From positions 186,001-250,000 of the forward strand of contig WIUZ02000003.1 of NCBI GenBank assembly GCA_015956445.1: 64,000 nt of DNA, in the 5' to 3' direction. Both the position numbers and the translations under genes were made by a program. The notes beneath the pieces are model-generated. The model did no database searches, was not told the origin of the DNA, and was given only the letters and a program-made list of their open reading frames with translations. Source of the DNA: Thelephora terrestris (lineage: Eukaryota > Basidiomycota > Agaricomycetes > Thelephorales > Thelephoraceae). Of the stretch, positions 35,920-46,339 are shown piece by piece; the first letter of the stretch is position 1; the number at the start of each line of letters is the position of its first letter.

Positions 35920-37745
35920 ATGCTCTCCTCACTCCCAGTCGAGACCTTGTTTGAGATCCTTCAATATCTATCCTTATCGACAATTGCATCATTGTCCACC
36001 CTATCCAAATCATGGTTGGCGTTCATGACCACAAACGAATCTTCGATATATCGCAACATCTCGATGCGATACGGGTGTACCTCAGGGGATGGTGAAGACT
36101 CCGCTGGTCCTCCAGGAGGGTGGAAAGCTTGGAGTGAGTGGCTATGGGGGAAATCCTCTGTTTAGTTCCCAACTTGAATGACGACCCTTCAGCTATCCGA
36201 CAATTCCAAACCGAACTCCGGTGGGTTGGGAAACACCCTGGAAATCCCTACATGGTCAAGCTATCGAAAAACATGGGGAACTTCTACGGAATCAAGGTGG
36301 ACGAAGAGGCTGGATACGTGATCAACACATTTATCGACGGTGGACTCGTCGTTTCAGATATCCGTGACCATCGAATATTGTGGTCTCTCGAAAAGGTATC
36401 TCCAACCTGCACCTCGCCTCACCCCGCCTAATTAGCGTTATACATCAGGACTTCTGCCACGATTGTGTTCAGTGTGAATATGACGACGGATATCTCGTGT
36501 TCAACCGTTACGACCACTACAAGGTGTGGAGGCGGAGAATTGATGTTCTCGACATTCCGGACGAAGCACGTCCATCAAGATCTCAGAACAGACCAGATGA
36601 TGAAATGGTCAAGGGGAACCGCATCGCCGAAGGCCGATACCTCGACACTAGCCGCAGCAGGGACCCCAACCATCTCCGTGGCCAATTCGCTCCCTGGGCC
36701 CGCCTCGTACTTCCTGATCACAGCCGGATGTTCAGACTCGCGCGGGGAACATTATTAGTATCCAGCGGTTCTACGGCGTTCATGTACGATATCGAAAAGG
36801 CGGAACTTCAACAAACTATTGAGGTGGATGCCACCCACGTCGGGCAAATCCGATACGTCGATTTCAGCGACCAACACATCCTTATCGTCCGCGCTCTCCA
36901 ACTCAACGTGTATGACCGGGAAACTGGCTTGCCCGTGTCCTGCAAAGAAGCGGCCCTGGGACTTGTATGCAGATCCAGAAAACCAGTGGGAATTTACAGA
37001 GCGGCGTGGTAAACTAGGCTTTCGGCAAGCCGTCCGTCCGCTTTCGAACGATAGGGATGATTTCAACGCCGGTGGGTAGTCTAGTATTTCACGCATGGTT
37101 GATGTTCCTATTTATCTGACTTCCTTACGTAAAGCTCATCTCTCCTCTTGTGGAAAGCACTTGGCGATCTTGACGTTGAGCTTCAGGGTCATCCTCGTCC
37201 AGGATTTTTGGAGGCTCCTCCCCGTGTCGCCTTCTTTCTCACCAACCTCGGTTCCGTCCACACCGCTACTCAAAGATATCTCGAAGCAAATTGACTTTTA
37301 CATCGAACCACCGTTCGCTCAAAGAGATGGACGCCTCGCCTACGATCGCGGGAGGGTCGCCGTCGCGAGTACCTATGGCATATACGTCTTGACTCTGGAC
37401 TCCGTTTTGGACCAGTTCGGGGAGATTGCCCTGCCTCCCAAGGACGATTCGCTGGAAATGCCACTAGATCCAGCAGAACGCGACCCGTCTTGGCCTGATC
37501 TTCGGGTCCGCGAAGTGTCGTTTGGGAACATATTTAGCACGGAAACCGTACCGAGTCTGCAGCTCACGGAGACAAGACTTTACCTCTCCGTGTTCCCCAA
37601 ATACTTTCGGGATAAGCGGGGTGAGAATATGTGGTGCTACGATTTTGCGTCGCCCCCGTCGGGATCAGGAATCGTACGTGTTGTTGAGATGGAAATCACA
37701 GAGCGCGTTCTTACCCCGGTTGCTCACTTCGGTTTCCCACAGTGA
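35920..37745 (+). CDS. F-box/beta-propeller-type protein, right copy (one probable frameshift)
   Basis: Exons 35920-36133, 36193-36395, from 36449, then 37135-37745. It starts MLSSLPVETLFEILQYL (F-box) and continues with propeller-like strands (GYVINTFIDGGLVVSD, DGYLVFNRYDHYKVW, TAFMYDIEKAEL, LNVYDRETG) and the conserved segment SCGKHLAILTLSFRVIL. Introns are typical and close in phase, but between VYDRETGLPV and KRPWDLYADPENQW (about 36930-36950) the frame moves by one base with no possible intron. It is either a pseudogene, a sequencing slip or a lineage lesion; the left copy cannot arbitrate because it leaves the window before this point. If intact, a cytoplasmic or nuclear SCF receptor. 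Confidence 0.62.
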
Positions 37746-37842
37746 ATCGGGGTCCGCTGGTTATCAGTTTTTTTTTTTCGTGTCAAGTCACTAGTCAAGA
37801 ATCGAGCGTCGACCGAGTTTGAAAAGGTCTGATCGAAGCTGC

Positions 37843-38165
37843 GATGTTGCCTCACCCCTCCCCCACATATCCTCAAACTCATCATGAGCCATCTACGTGA
37901 TGAGCCGACTGCGCTTGAAGCGCGTTGCCTCGCACAGAGATCCTGGGTTCCACGAACTCGAAGGGGCCTCTTCGCTCTCCGACTTGTTCCATGTCTGCAG
38001 CTGGCGGAAACAGAGCTTTGCCTCTCTGTGTTCCTTGAAGGCTACGGGGACAATCAGTAGGGCGATGATATGTAGTTCTACGATTCTGCGTCGCCCCCGA
38101 GTCGTTCGTGTGAAATTTTTGAAAGCATATACTTCTACTTGACGCCACGGGCCTTCGGGCGGGGA
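37843..38165 (+). pseudogene. Chimeric relic: F-box A start joined to the 3' end of the propeller gene
   Basis: The first part (MLP.., then SHLRDEPTALEARCLAQRSW.PRTR with internal frame breaks) is a decayed family A F-box start. From about 37990 the sequence matches the last exon of the gene just upstream (LQLAETELCLSVF against LQLTETRLYLSVF; FYDSASPPS against CYDFASPPS), again with stops. The join of two different gene families in one relic points to recombination within the array. Confidence 0.65.
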
Positions 38166-38539
38166 ACGGGGATACAGACGCACAACTTTTGAAGGTCGCA
38201 TCGGTACAGTGTGACTGGGACGTCGTGGTTAGGGACGTACAGACCCTTGTAATGAGATATACCGTGATCCCTTCGTGCTCGATCACTCAACCTCAGCCCT
38301 TACAGCACCGGCAGCTAAGAACGGATTGACAGGTGGTTTCTAAATTCAACACGAACCATGCAAAGGAACATCATCCTATACGGACCGTGTATGTGCAAGT
38401 CAGTACAGCAGACAAGGAACTCTGAAGACGTACGAGACGTAATGCCAGAGTCAGCCGGCAATCCCCGATTATCGGATTTTTCCGTGTCCAGTCAAGAACC
38501 GAGCGTCGATTGAGCTTCAAGGGTCTTTGTCGAACCGTC
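38166..38539. other. Upstream region of the third family A gene
   Basis: No gene seen. The last 70 bp resemble the leader before the other family A copies (TCCGTGT.CAGTCAAGA.CGAGCGTC). Confidence 0.4.
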
Positions 38540-39676
38540 ATGTCGCCCTCCTTCCCACCAGAGATCTTCGACCTTGTCATAGACGTTTTACAAGATGAAC
38601 CAACTACCCTCAAAGCGTGTTGCCTCGTTTCCAAATCTTGGGTTCCGCGTACCCGAAGGCGCCTCTTCGCTCTCGTCCTGTTCGCATCGGATGGAGCGAC
38701 AAACTCCCTGGGGTCATGGATGAAGGCCTTCCCAGATCCTTCCGATTCACCCGCTCATTACGCCCGCAACCTCACAATTACCGGCTTTGCCGCAGTCGAA
38801 GCCGCAACCACTTACGCGCATGCCTGGGTCCGCCCTTTTAGTATGATTGTAGGGTTGGTGGTGACTATGCGGTGGGATAATTCTGGCGTCGCCCTCAATC
38901 GATTGCATGGGTTGTCGCCTACCCTCAAATCCCTCAGCGTGGGCTTTGACTCCCTCCCTCTTCCAGAAGTCATCGATTTCGCCTGCTCCTTCCCTTTTCT
39001 CGAAGACTTGTTTTTTCATGCAACTCGAAACCGGCACATCTGCGATCCACACGATATTCCATCAACCTCACCAAAATTCACTGGGTCCCTCGTGCTGAGT
39101 GGGGAGTGCGACGCCATCACCCGTCGATTGTTAGAACTCCCAGGTGGCCTCCACTTCTCTAAGATCACGATGCGCTGCGTGGATGTCGGGCGGGTGATGG
39201 GTCTGATATCAAGGTGTTCTCATACCCTGGAATCTCTTTCCCTTGTTTGTTTTTCCGGGGGTGCGTTTTACCCCGCTCCTGTGATTGCTCAACACTCACC
39301 GCTACTCAACTCCCTAGACAAGCTCAACACACCAGCTCCGCTTGACCTCTCCAAGCTCGCAAAACTCAAATATGTGGGGTTTCAATGGAATAGGTGGGAC
39401 ATCCAGTGGATCACAGCGTCACTACAAACTACAAAGTCCAAATGCCTTCGACGAATCGCAATTACGATCAACCCGTCCCGCTCCTTTTTCACCCAGGTGG
39501 GGGAGACGATCTATAGGGAGTGGCAGGACCTCGATCGACTACCGGTCGAATTGTGGACCTCACGATCGATCGTTCCGAAACTTAGATTCCACAAAGAGTA
39601 TGAGGGGGACACTCTGGAGGAGCTGGTGCCACAGCTCTACAGTAGGGGTGCCGTTGAAAAACCAAAACCAGAATGA
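38540..39676 (+). CDS. F-box protein, family A, member 3
   Basis: An uninterrupted 378-residue frame starting MSPSFPPEIFDLVIDVL, with LKACCLVSKSWVPRTRRRLF after the F-box and the family's repeated segments (FPDPSDSPAHYARNL, RLHGLSPTLKSL, FACSFPFLEDLFF, LPGGLHFSKITM, CSHTLESLSL, LKYVGFQW, SLQTTKSKCLRRI). It ends AVEKPKPE-TGA. Together with 771-1922 it is the other family A gene without a lesion. It lacks introns like its paralogues. Its predicted role is Skp1-binding substrate receptor of an SCF ligase; divergence from the others is concentrated in the C-terminal, target-binding half. Confidence 0.8.
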   Translation: MSPSFPPEIFDLVIDVLQDEPTTLKACCLVSKSWVPRTRRRLFALVLFASDGATNSLGSWMKAFPDPSDSPAHYARNLTITGFAAVEAATTYAHAWVRPFSMIVGLVVTMRWDNSGVALNRLHGLSPTLKSLSVGFDSLPLPEVIDFACSFPFLEDLFFHATRNRHICDPHDIPSTSPKFTGSLVLSGECDAITRRLLELPGGLHFSKITMRCVDVGRVMGLISRCSHTLESLSLVCFSGGAFYPAPVIAQHSPLLNSLDKLNTPAPLDLSKLAKLKYVGFQWNRWDIQWITASLQTTKSKCLRRIAITINPSRSFFTQVGETIYREWQDLDRLPVELWTSRSIVPKLRFHKEYEGDTLEELVPQLYSRGAVEKPKPE

Positions 39677-40899
39677 TATCAACGCCGTGGCTACTGATGT
39701 GAAGGCATCCCTCCCATACTTTGTGTTTTTGTGTGAAGAGCGTGCTCGAAGGGGATCTATCTCACCTTGCCTAGCTAAAGAAACAAAAGTAGTTAGAATA
39801 TAGGCTGCGTGAATGATGTGGATAAGCATGCATCGGATTGCGGGTCATGAATGTATGCGCCGACGACACTGAGCGAAACAGAAGGAAACAGACGAAGATA
39901 GAAGAGGCGCGGCCCAAACACAAGTGCCTCAAGGCCTCAACCACTGTATTTTCGACCCTACGAAGGTCCATGGCTCTCCCTCCCTGCACGAGCTACAACT
40001 CGTCCGGATGACAGCAAACCGATTGCGTCCTTTTCACACAGATTCGAGCAGCTCGTGACATTCCCATAGTACGCCTCGCCGAAATTCACCGAGATCCTTC
40101 AGGTGACGTAGACAACGACAGCAAATACAACAATCGTTAGAATGCCCAGACGGTCTCCGTTCCTCGAAAGTTACCACGACTTTCTCGCCAAATACGCCAG
40201 TTCGGCAATGGATCCGGCATCTAGCTATTCTGGAACCCCAAACCCACTGTGCAGTGAGCACGAATCAGTGAACGTTTTTGGTTCAGCTCCTGGGATCGAA
40301 TGCCGTGGAGCTGGGGTCCAATCGTCTGGCGGGTCAATCGAACTGAGGAAGAGGTTAGTTGGGAATGAGAGCATCTTGACTGTGAACTTCACATCCGTTG
40401 GATGATCTTGCAGAGCCTGCGCGGAGGGCGGCGTTTGATTCTTCCGAATATCAGGCGTGTGGAACAATGTTTCCTCGGAAGAATCTGGGAGATGTTGCGG
40501 AAATATTGTTGCCGGAGCTTACGAGGATAGGGGGGCTCGTTGAAGAAGTCGGGTGACCAAATTGTATCGACATTGTGATCGCTAGAATTGACACGTACCC
40601 ACTACACTCCATTGTCAAGATTAACTCTCGGCCATCCGGTGATGATATGCCGTTGCAACATAAAGGTGGGGGCAGCGGGAGGAGAAGAAAAGGGGGGACC
40701 GCAGGTGAAGGTGAGGGTGCTTCGCTGTTCTGGCCATAGGACCACCCAGAGCCTGAGCTGAAGGCGCAGGCCTCGGAAACAGTCGCGCGATACGGCGTAG
40801 AACGAGATGTCCATTCGGGCCAGCCGGCACTTTCCGATCATCGGATTCTTCCGTCCTGGTCAAAAGGCCCGAAAATTCATGGCTTCCTGTGTAACCGCG
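39677..40899. other. Region between family A members 3 and 4
   Basis: No intact gene. Around 40440-40555 the decayed C-terminal end of another family A gene is visible. The rest holds only short frames. Confidence 0.45.
40440..40555 (+). pseudogene. Relic of a family A F-box C-terminus
   Basis: The frame ending LGDVAEILLPELTRIGGL..EEVG and a stop corresponds to the C-terminus of the copy at 34577 (LEEIAPILLPELTRRGLLGEL), followed by a similar 3' flank (ATTGTGATCGCTAGAAT against ATTGCGGTCACCGAAAT). Nothing of the N-terminal part remains. Confidence 0.6.
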
Positions 40900-41986
40900 A
40901 TGTTGCCTTACCTCCCACCAGAGATCCTCGACCTCGTCACCGACAATCTATCCGATGAACCGAGCACACTCAAAGCTTGTTGTCTCGTTTCCAAATCATG
41001 GGTTCCACGCACCAGGAAACACCTCTTCGCTTCTGTCAAGTTTAATCAAGACTCGGCTGGATCAACGGCCACCCTCGTCCGCTGGGCAGAGGCTTTTCCG
41101 GATCCCTCCAATTCGCCTGCACATCATACCCGCAATCTCGTCATTTACAATATTACAGCAGTCACGGCCGCAACAACCTATGCGTGCGCCTGGGTCCGCT
41201 CATTCAACCGCATCAAGAAATTGAGAGTGGACACCCCCTTAGTATGGAAGAAAGACGTTGACGTCTCCTTCGTTCGACTGCACGGATTTTCGCCTACTCT
41301 TAAATCCCTCGACATGTCCCGTTCCTCCGTCCCTCTTTCAGAAGTCATCAATCTCGCCTGCTCATTTCCTCTCCTTGAAGACTTGGCATTCCGTTCTTTC
41401 CACCCGACGGAGCCGAGCCGCGATCCAGAGAGCCCCCCTTCGACTTCGCCAAAATTCACGGGGTCTCTTCTGCTGGAAGAGGCGAAGACCTCTATGGTAC
41501 CTCGTTTCCTGGCTCTCCCAGGCGGCCTCCACTTCTCCCAGATCACCATGGGCTGGCAATATTATGAGTCGGTGGCGAGTCTGATATCGGGGTGTTCTCA
41601 CACCCTGGAATCTTTCTCCCTTGATTGTAAATACTCCAGCAATACCTCCGCTCGACTTCTCACAGGTTGCGAAACTCAAAAATGTGCAGTTCCGATGGAA
41701 GAATCCGGAAATCCAATGGATTACTACATCTCTCCAAACTATCACGTCTAAATATCTCCGACAGATCACAATCATAATCGAGCTGTCTTCCACCCTTGTT
41801 AATCCGGGGGGGGAGGTTTTTCACCGGGAGTGGGAGGACCTCGATCGCCTATTGATCAAATTGTGGGCCTCCCGTTCGATTCTTCCGAAAATCAGATATG
41901 AGCATGATTTCTTCGATGATCTGTCAAGCCTGTTGCCAGGGCTTGCACTCAAGGGTGTCGTCGCGGAGTATGGGAATGAAAAGTGA
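40900..41986 (+). pseudogene. F-box family A, member 4, with internal deletion and frameshift
   Basis: Starts MLPYLPPEILDLVTDNLSDE with CCLVSKSWVPRTRKHLF and runs in frame to about SLDCKYSS near 41640. The segment that normally follows (about 25-30 residues before PPLDFS) is missing, and the C-terminal part continues in another frame (PPLDFSQVAKLKNVQFRW to the stop at 41986). The first frame ends at 41751, giving a possible 284-residue protein from this Met with a foreign tail. I read it as a recently broken family A gene. Confidence 0.7.
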
Positions 41987-43640
41987 CCTCACGACCATAC
42001 AGCGGGGATCTTGTGTTGTGTTCAAGCAAGTTTTGGCTGGGCCACCCGAAGTAAATTCCTGTGAGTTTGTGACCGTCCTTTACCTACGGTAGCTGTGGCT
42101 AAGTTTTTTGGTCAGGAAAACTCCAGCGCATGGCCGAGCAGAACTCTGTTCAAAGATTTACGGCCACCATGGTAGAGATTGTCACTTTCCACACACAATG
42201 TTGTCGTTAGTTGTCCCAATTTAACTGATCTAATTGCAAAATGTACGACCAGATCAACGAAGCGAACAAACTTGAGGGGCACCGAATTGCGTTCATCTTT
42301 GGCGAGCATGCCGGTAAGGGAAAAAATGGTGGTAAGTGTTCGCTCGTCCGGCCGCAAATCCGAGGACGACAAGGGAAACAAGGCCTTGGCGAGAGCCAGG
42401 TCATCCTGCACGACTCGAAAGGCAATAGCAAAGAGAACGCTCCAGGAAAAAAGATTAATCCTCCGCTGAAAAAACACCGGGACTACGGTCTCAAGGTTTG
42501 AACTTTGCGTACGAAGCGATGATCGGTGGCCAGAAATACAACGAGGAAACCGTCAGGATGGCTATCGGATCAAACGGCGAGCTCATGCAATGATTTGAAA
42601 GGGCAAAATACGTCAAGAGGGTAGTCACCTACCGGGATCGCGAAGAGCCTCGTGGTAGTGGCAGTCTGCCCGTTCCCAGTTTATGTCTTTGGCCGGAGAT
42701 ATCGCGTATAACTTGACTCCGCGCACAATCTAGACGGCCCTATCACCTTCATCAATGTCTCTATTTGTTCCTCGCCAACAACAGAGTGGCGGCACTCACG
42801 TTACTGCGAAATGCATACCAGCAACTCCACCCTAGCAATCCCTCGCTGCTTCTCGCGGTCGTACTCAAGCCATGATTGGAACGAACATTGTGGCCGTCCT
42901 ACCAACGAGGCAAGTCCTTCTCATGTGCATGATCAATCATGGAATCTTAATTCGTAAGAAGAACTTCCGCTCAGCTTGGATGCCATGCGCGGGATGTGTT
43001 TCCGGGGTTGTACAAGCTCCACGAGCCCCAACTTTCGTGGGTGACGCGGAGCTTAAATAAGGTAAAGGATTGGACACGATCGACTCTTCGCGGGGTTTAA
43101 ACTTCCCTGGATGCTGCTCCTCGGTCTTTGCTCCTGGGAAATGATTCATGTCGATTTCGCGGTTCATTATGGTCACCAAACCTACGTCAGAGCTGTAGTG
43201 CGAGCGTTTGAAATGGTTCGCTCACGTCGAAGATGATTTTTCTTTGGCATTTTGGCCGAGTGATGTTTGTTATGGGTGGTGGAAAGGGATGAAATGTAGA
43301 CTGGGATCCAGCCTTGCGTTCGGAGACGGGTGGGTACAGTTGAACAGGGGACGATACCAACAGCTGGGGTGAATGCAGAAGCAAGAAACCGCCAGTGGGG
43401 ATTGGATTGGATGGTGAGAAGTGTCCACGAAGTTGTTGATCATCACTTTGTTCACAGCGTCCCCCACCTTGCAGGAAGGCGAGGGATCAGTAAAAGTCCC
43501 TTCAGCCACGCGCGACCAGCCAGAACACGAGGCTGGGGACGACGAACAAACAACCGCAAACAGCCACACTTTTCTGAGCCTGGTCGCCTATCAATGCGAC
43601 GTGGCCTCTTATCGTCTCCCACAATTCCACCCTGCCAAAC
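41987..43640. other. Region between the F-box array and the IFI6/27-like gene
   Basis: Several frames of 60-120 codons on both strands (42112-42501, 42872-43060, 43270-43665), none with a recognised domain or a convincing splice pattern. A lysine-rich plus-strand segment at 42241-42500 (starting MYDQINEANKLEGHR) could be part of a gene, but I cannot complete it. Confidence 0.35.
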
Positions 43641-44851
43641 ATGCGAACCGTTGGAACTATCCTAGCGGCCGCGGGGACGGCTCTATCCCTGCTGTGCATC
43701 ATCGCGCCACAGGTTACCGTTGCAGCTAATCTTCAGGCCGCTGAAAAAAAGTCGGTGTCAATTTGCCACCTCTTACATGTTTTGCACTGACAGCCAATAG
43801 GATATCGGCTCAGCCGTCACAATCCATCCCCGATGTTATAGGTGCGTCTCCTGGATTGCAGATGTGATGTGCTTACCATTTATCAATCCATCAAGGCATA
43901 TTGCCCAAGCTCGAGGGCCTCGCGGACGGCGCCTTTCAGCTGCCTCCCTGGGAAAAGATCTTTGACTTCGCGGACGGGTTCGTAAAAGCGGCCGACAAGC
44001 AGCTCAATGCCGCCGCGCGCGAGTTCAACGTGGCGGAAAAGATCGACGAGTTCCGAAACACATTCCACAATATTGTGGCTGCCTCCAGCGAGATTCGTGG
44101 GGACATGACTGAGCTCACTCAACAAGGCCTCACGTTGGGCCAAATCTCTGACGAGCTGGGGGTCATATTCAACGACGTCTTGGAATACCTCAAGAAGACC
44201 TTCCCTCCACCGGATCAGGCACCTGGTCATGAGCAGCGGCAGGAGATGGTGGAAACCGTTCTCGATCGGGCAGAGCAAGGTCTCCTGGACTTTGCTCGCA
44301 AGCATGGCATGTCACAAGACGGCCTGGAGAAGCTCCGTTCTTCCTTTGATCGGTTGAAACCACACATTGAGAAGCTGGTTGTCATCACGGGTATGCACCC
44401 TTCAGTAGCCTGTATCGTAGTTTGTAGCTGACCTATTCCTCTTTCAGCTGACCTCATAGAGCAACATCCCGTTATTTTCAGTGCTCTGGTATTCTCTGGG
44501 GTGGCTATGCTCGTTCCAGAGTCGTGGTTCCTGCGCCCGCTCCTCAGTATGATTGGTTATGGTCCATATGGCCCTATCAAAGGTAAGCAGTCGATCGTTG
44601 ACTGTCGCTGAGCGGATATCTCATACAACGAATCGCCAGGAACTGCCGCCTCTTGGGCCCAACGTCGATTCTGGGGGGCTGTAGTGAGCAGGGGGAGCTG
44701 GTTCGCGTTCCTGCAGAGAGCGGGCATGAAGGGGATCGCTTTGAGCCGTCCGTTCATGGGTGTGATCGGGGCTGTGATCGGGGGTGTTGTCGGTGCACTT
44801 TTCCCTTGCTTTTCTCCCAGAGACCTTTTTGAAAATTTCGCCCGTTTATGA
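43641..44851 (+). CDS. Secreted or membrane IFI6/IFI27 (ISG12)-like protein
   Basis: Five exons (43641-43750, 43801-43841, 43896-44390, 44448-44582, 44640-44851) close in phase to 330 residues. The start MRTVGTILAAAGTALSLL..APQ is a signal peptide or membrane anchor. A helical, coiled-coil-prone middle follows (PWEKIFDFADGFVKAADKQ and onward, with many Glu/Lys/Gln). The C-terminal third has a hydrophobic helix (VIFSALVFSGVAMLV) and then the family signature: GYGPYGPIKGTAASWAQ, GSWFAFLQRAGMKG, and a glycine-rich membrane segment (VIGAVIGGVVGALF). In animals the family acts at mitochondria in interferon-driven apoptosis; basidiomycetes carry multiple members of unknown function. It is single in this window. 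Confidence 0.78.
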
Positions 44852-45439
44852 AGCTTGCTGGTGCAGCAAACCTATACGGTGTCGTGAACTGGCTAACATC
44901 TGACGTAAAAGACAGTAGATCCCTCCTTGCTGTCTTCTCGTCGAAATCCAGTCCAAGTTTCCCGTCTTTGCGTTTCTTTCGCCTGTACTCTCGTTTTGAC
45001 CATCGACTGTACTGTGGTGATATTCAAAAGATATACCTGCCGAAGTTGGCATAAGGGCATTGTATGAGCCTTGAGCTTGAAGAGGGAGACATCAATCTGG
45101 TGCGGCAACGGTGGGAGCCGGCGGCGCCTCCGACCGACACCATTACGATGTCTAACCAGCAGCGGTGAAACCTACGTCCGCTCTCTATCTCAGCCCTTAC
45201 ATGCCACCAAAATAAAACTGCAAGATACGGTGCTCGGTGGAAGGTGTGTCCAATCTTTAGTCATGCCATGCTGCATCCCTGAAATACCATGTGCGCAGGG
45301 TGGCTACAACTGCAAATCAGATTTAGGTGAAGCGAAGCGCAGGAAGGTCATCGATACGCGCACAGTAGCTCACGTTTGTTTGTTTTCAGGCGACCTCACT
45401 CGAACGAGACGCGTTAGAAGTGCTCAATCCTGCAATGAG
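44852..45439. other. Region downstream of the IFI6/27-like gene
   Basis: No gene recognised; only short frames without domain support. Confidence 0.4.
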
Positions 45440-45800
45440 GCATCGGTAAAGTTTGACGAGGTTTCATCGGGATTTGCCGTTTGAACGGTGGTCTTCCCGG
45501 TCATCATCTCCGCGTACCACTACCAGCTGGACCTCGCACATATATCAAGATTTACATGCGACCAAGTAACCCCTGAAAGGCGCAAACAATCATGCCAAAT
45601 CGCCTGGGCTGCAACACGTCGCGTTGTCTGGAATTTGACAACATGGAGTCATGGCGCACCCAGAGATCCCCGAGCGAGCAACTTTCGAGATCATTTGCCT
45701 GGACAAATGTGGATACGTGACTACGTCAACTCATTTGTCCTGGGCTTGGAGGAGATCCTCACCTCGTGTTCATCCTTACGAACCAGGTTGAATGCAAGAC
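45440..45800 (+). pseudogene. Relic of family B F-box gene with its upstream segment
   Basis: The first 110 bp match 30420-30530. From about 45655 the sequence resembles the start of the F-box B2 coding exon (the GAGCGAG..TTTCGAGATCA region and GGGCTTGGAGGAGATCCTCA, encoding the WREI helix), with stops and indels. The 3' remainder is not recognisable. It is a dispersed, decayed copy of the 30.4-31.1 kb segment. Confidence 0.6.
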
Positions 45801-46339
45801 TAAGGTATATGTCAAATTCTGGAGGCCCCAACTTCGTGATGACAAGCTTACAGTTTGTGGTACTTAGCTTCCCAATTTGCAAGGTCAAACGGGGAAGTTT
45901 CTGTGAACCTAAACATCCTTCGGTACCACTTGGCGATTGTAGTCATGAAGACATTTGGTGAGTGAATTTTGGTTTGTGTGTCCAATACCGATTTTCATGT
46001 TTGGCGTTGTATTACCAGATAGGTTGTCTCCACGTATTGCCCCGTGTTTTGTTTATGTGCAGGATTCTGAACCATCCATTGCAGATAGCTCCCTGCAAAC
46101 CCAGGTCGAAGCTCATTTGGCGCTTGCGTTCAATCGGACACATCGGGAATTTTACACAATTGATGATCGTGCTAAAATGCTGAAACATGCTAAACTCGGA
46201 CGCTACGACACAAGACCTCCAGCACCTCACTGTATTTTAAGCACTTTAAGCATGCAGCCGATTAAGCATAATTAGCACAATTAGCATGTAAACTAAGTCT
46301 AGGGGATTGCGCGACAGTCAGTAGGGATATTGCGGAAAT
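45801..46339. repeat. AT-rich segment with TTAGCA/TGCTAA repeats at the 3' side of the Plavaka gene
   Basis: Between about 46170 and 46290 the hexamer TGCTAA and its complement TTAGCA occur at least four times (TGCTAAAATGCTGAAACATGCTAAAC, then ATTAGCACAATTAGCATG). Such short repeats next to a transposase gene resemble subterminal binding repeats of CACTA-type elements. No terminal inverted repeat could be fixed by eye. Confidence 0.35.

Larger units (their letters stand above)
32728..36530. repeat. Right arm of the large inverted duplication
   Basis: The inverted counterpart of 1-3845. It begins abruptly inside a helicase pseudogene and continues through the divergent intergenic region, the family A F-box gene and the F-box/propeller gene to at least 36530, where the left arm meets the window edge. 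The arms are about 28.9 kb apart and differ by many substitutions and small indels, so the duplication is not recent. Confidence 0.9.

Noticed and set aside
42112-43665. Several 60-120 codon frames
   Set aside because: No domain and no splice model that extends them.
44400-44640. Treating the long frame 43901-44431 as a stand-alone protein
   Set aside because: Its end runs into an intron; the spliced model with five exons closes in phase and yields the IFI6/27 signature.
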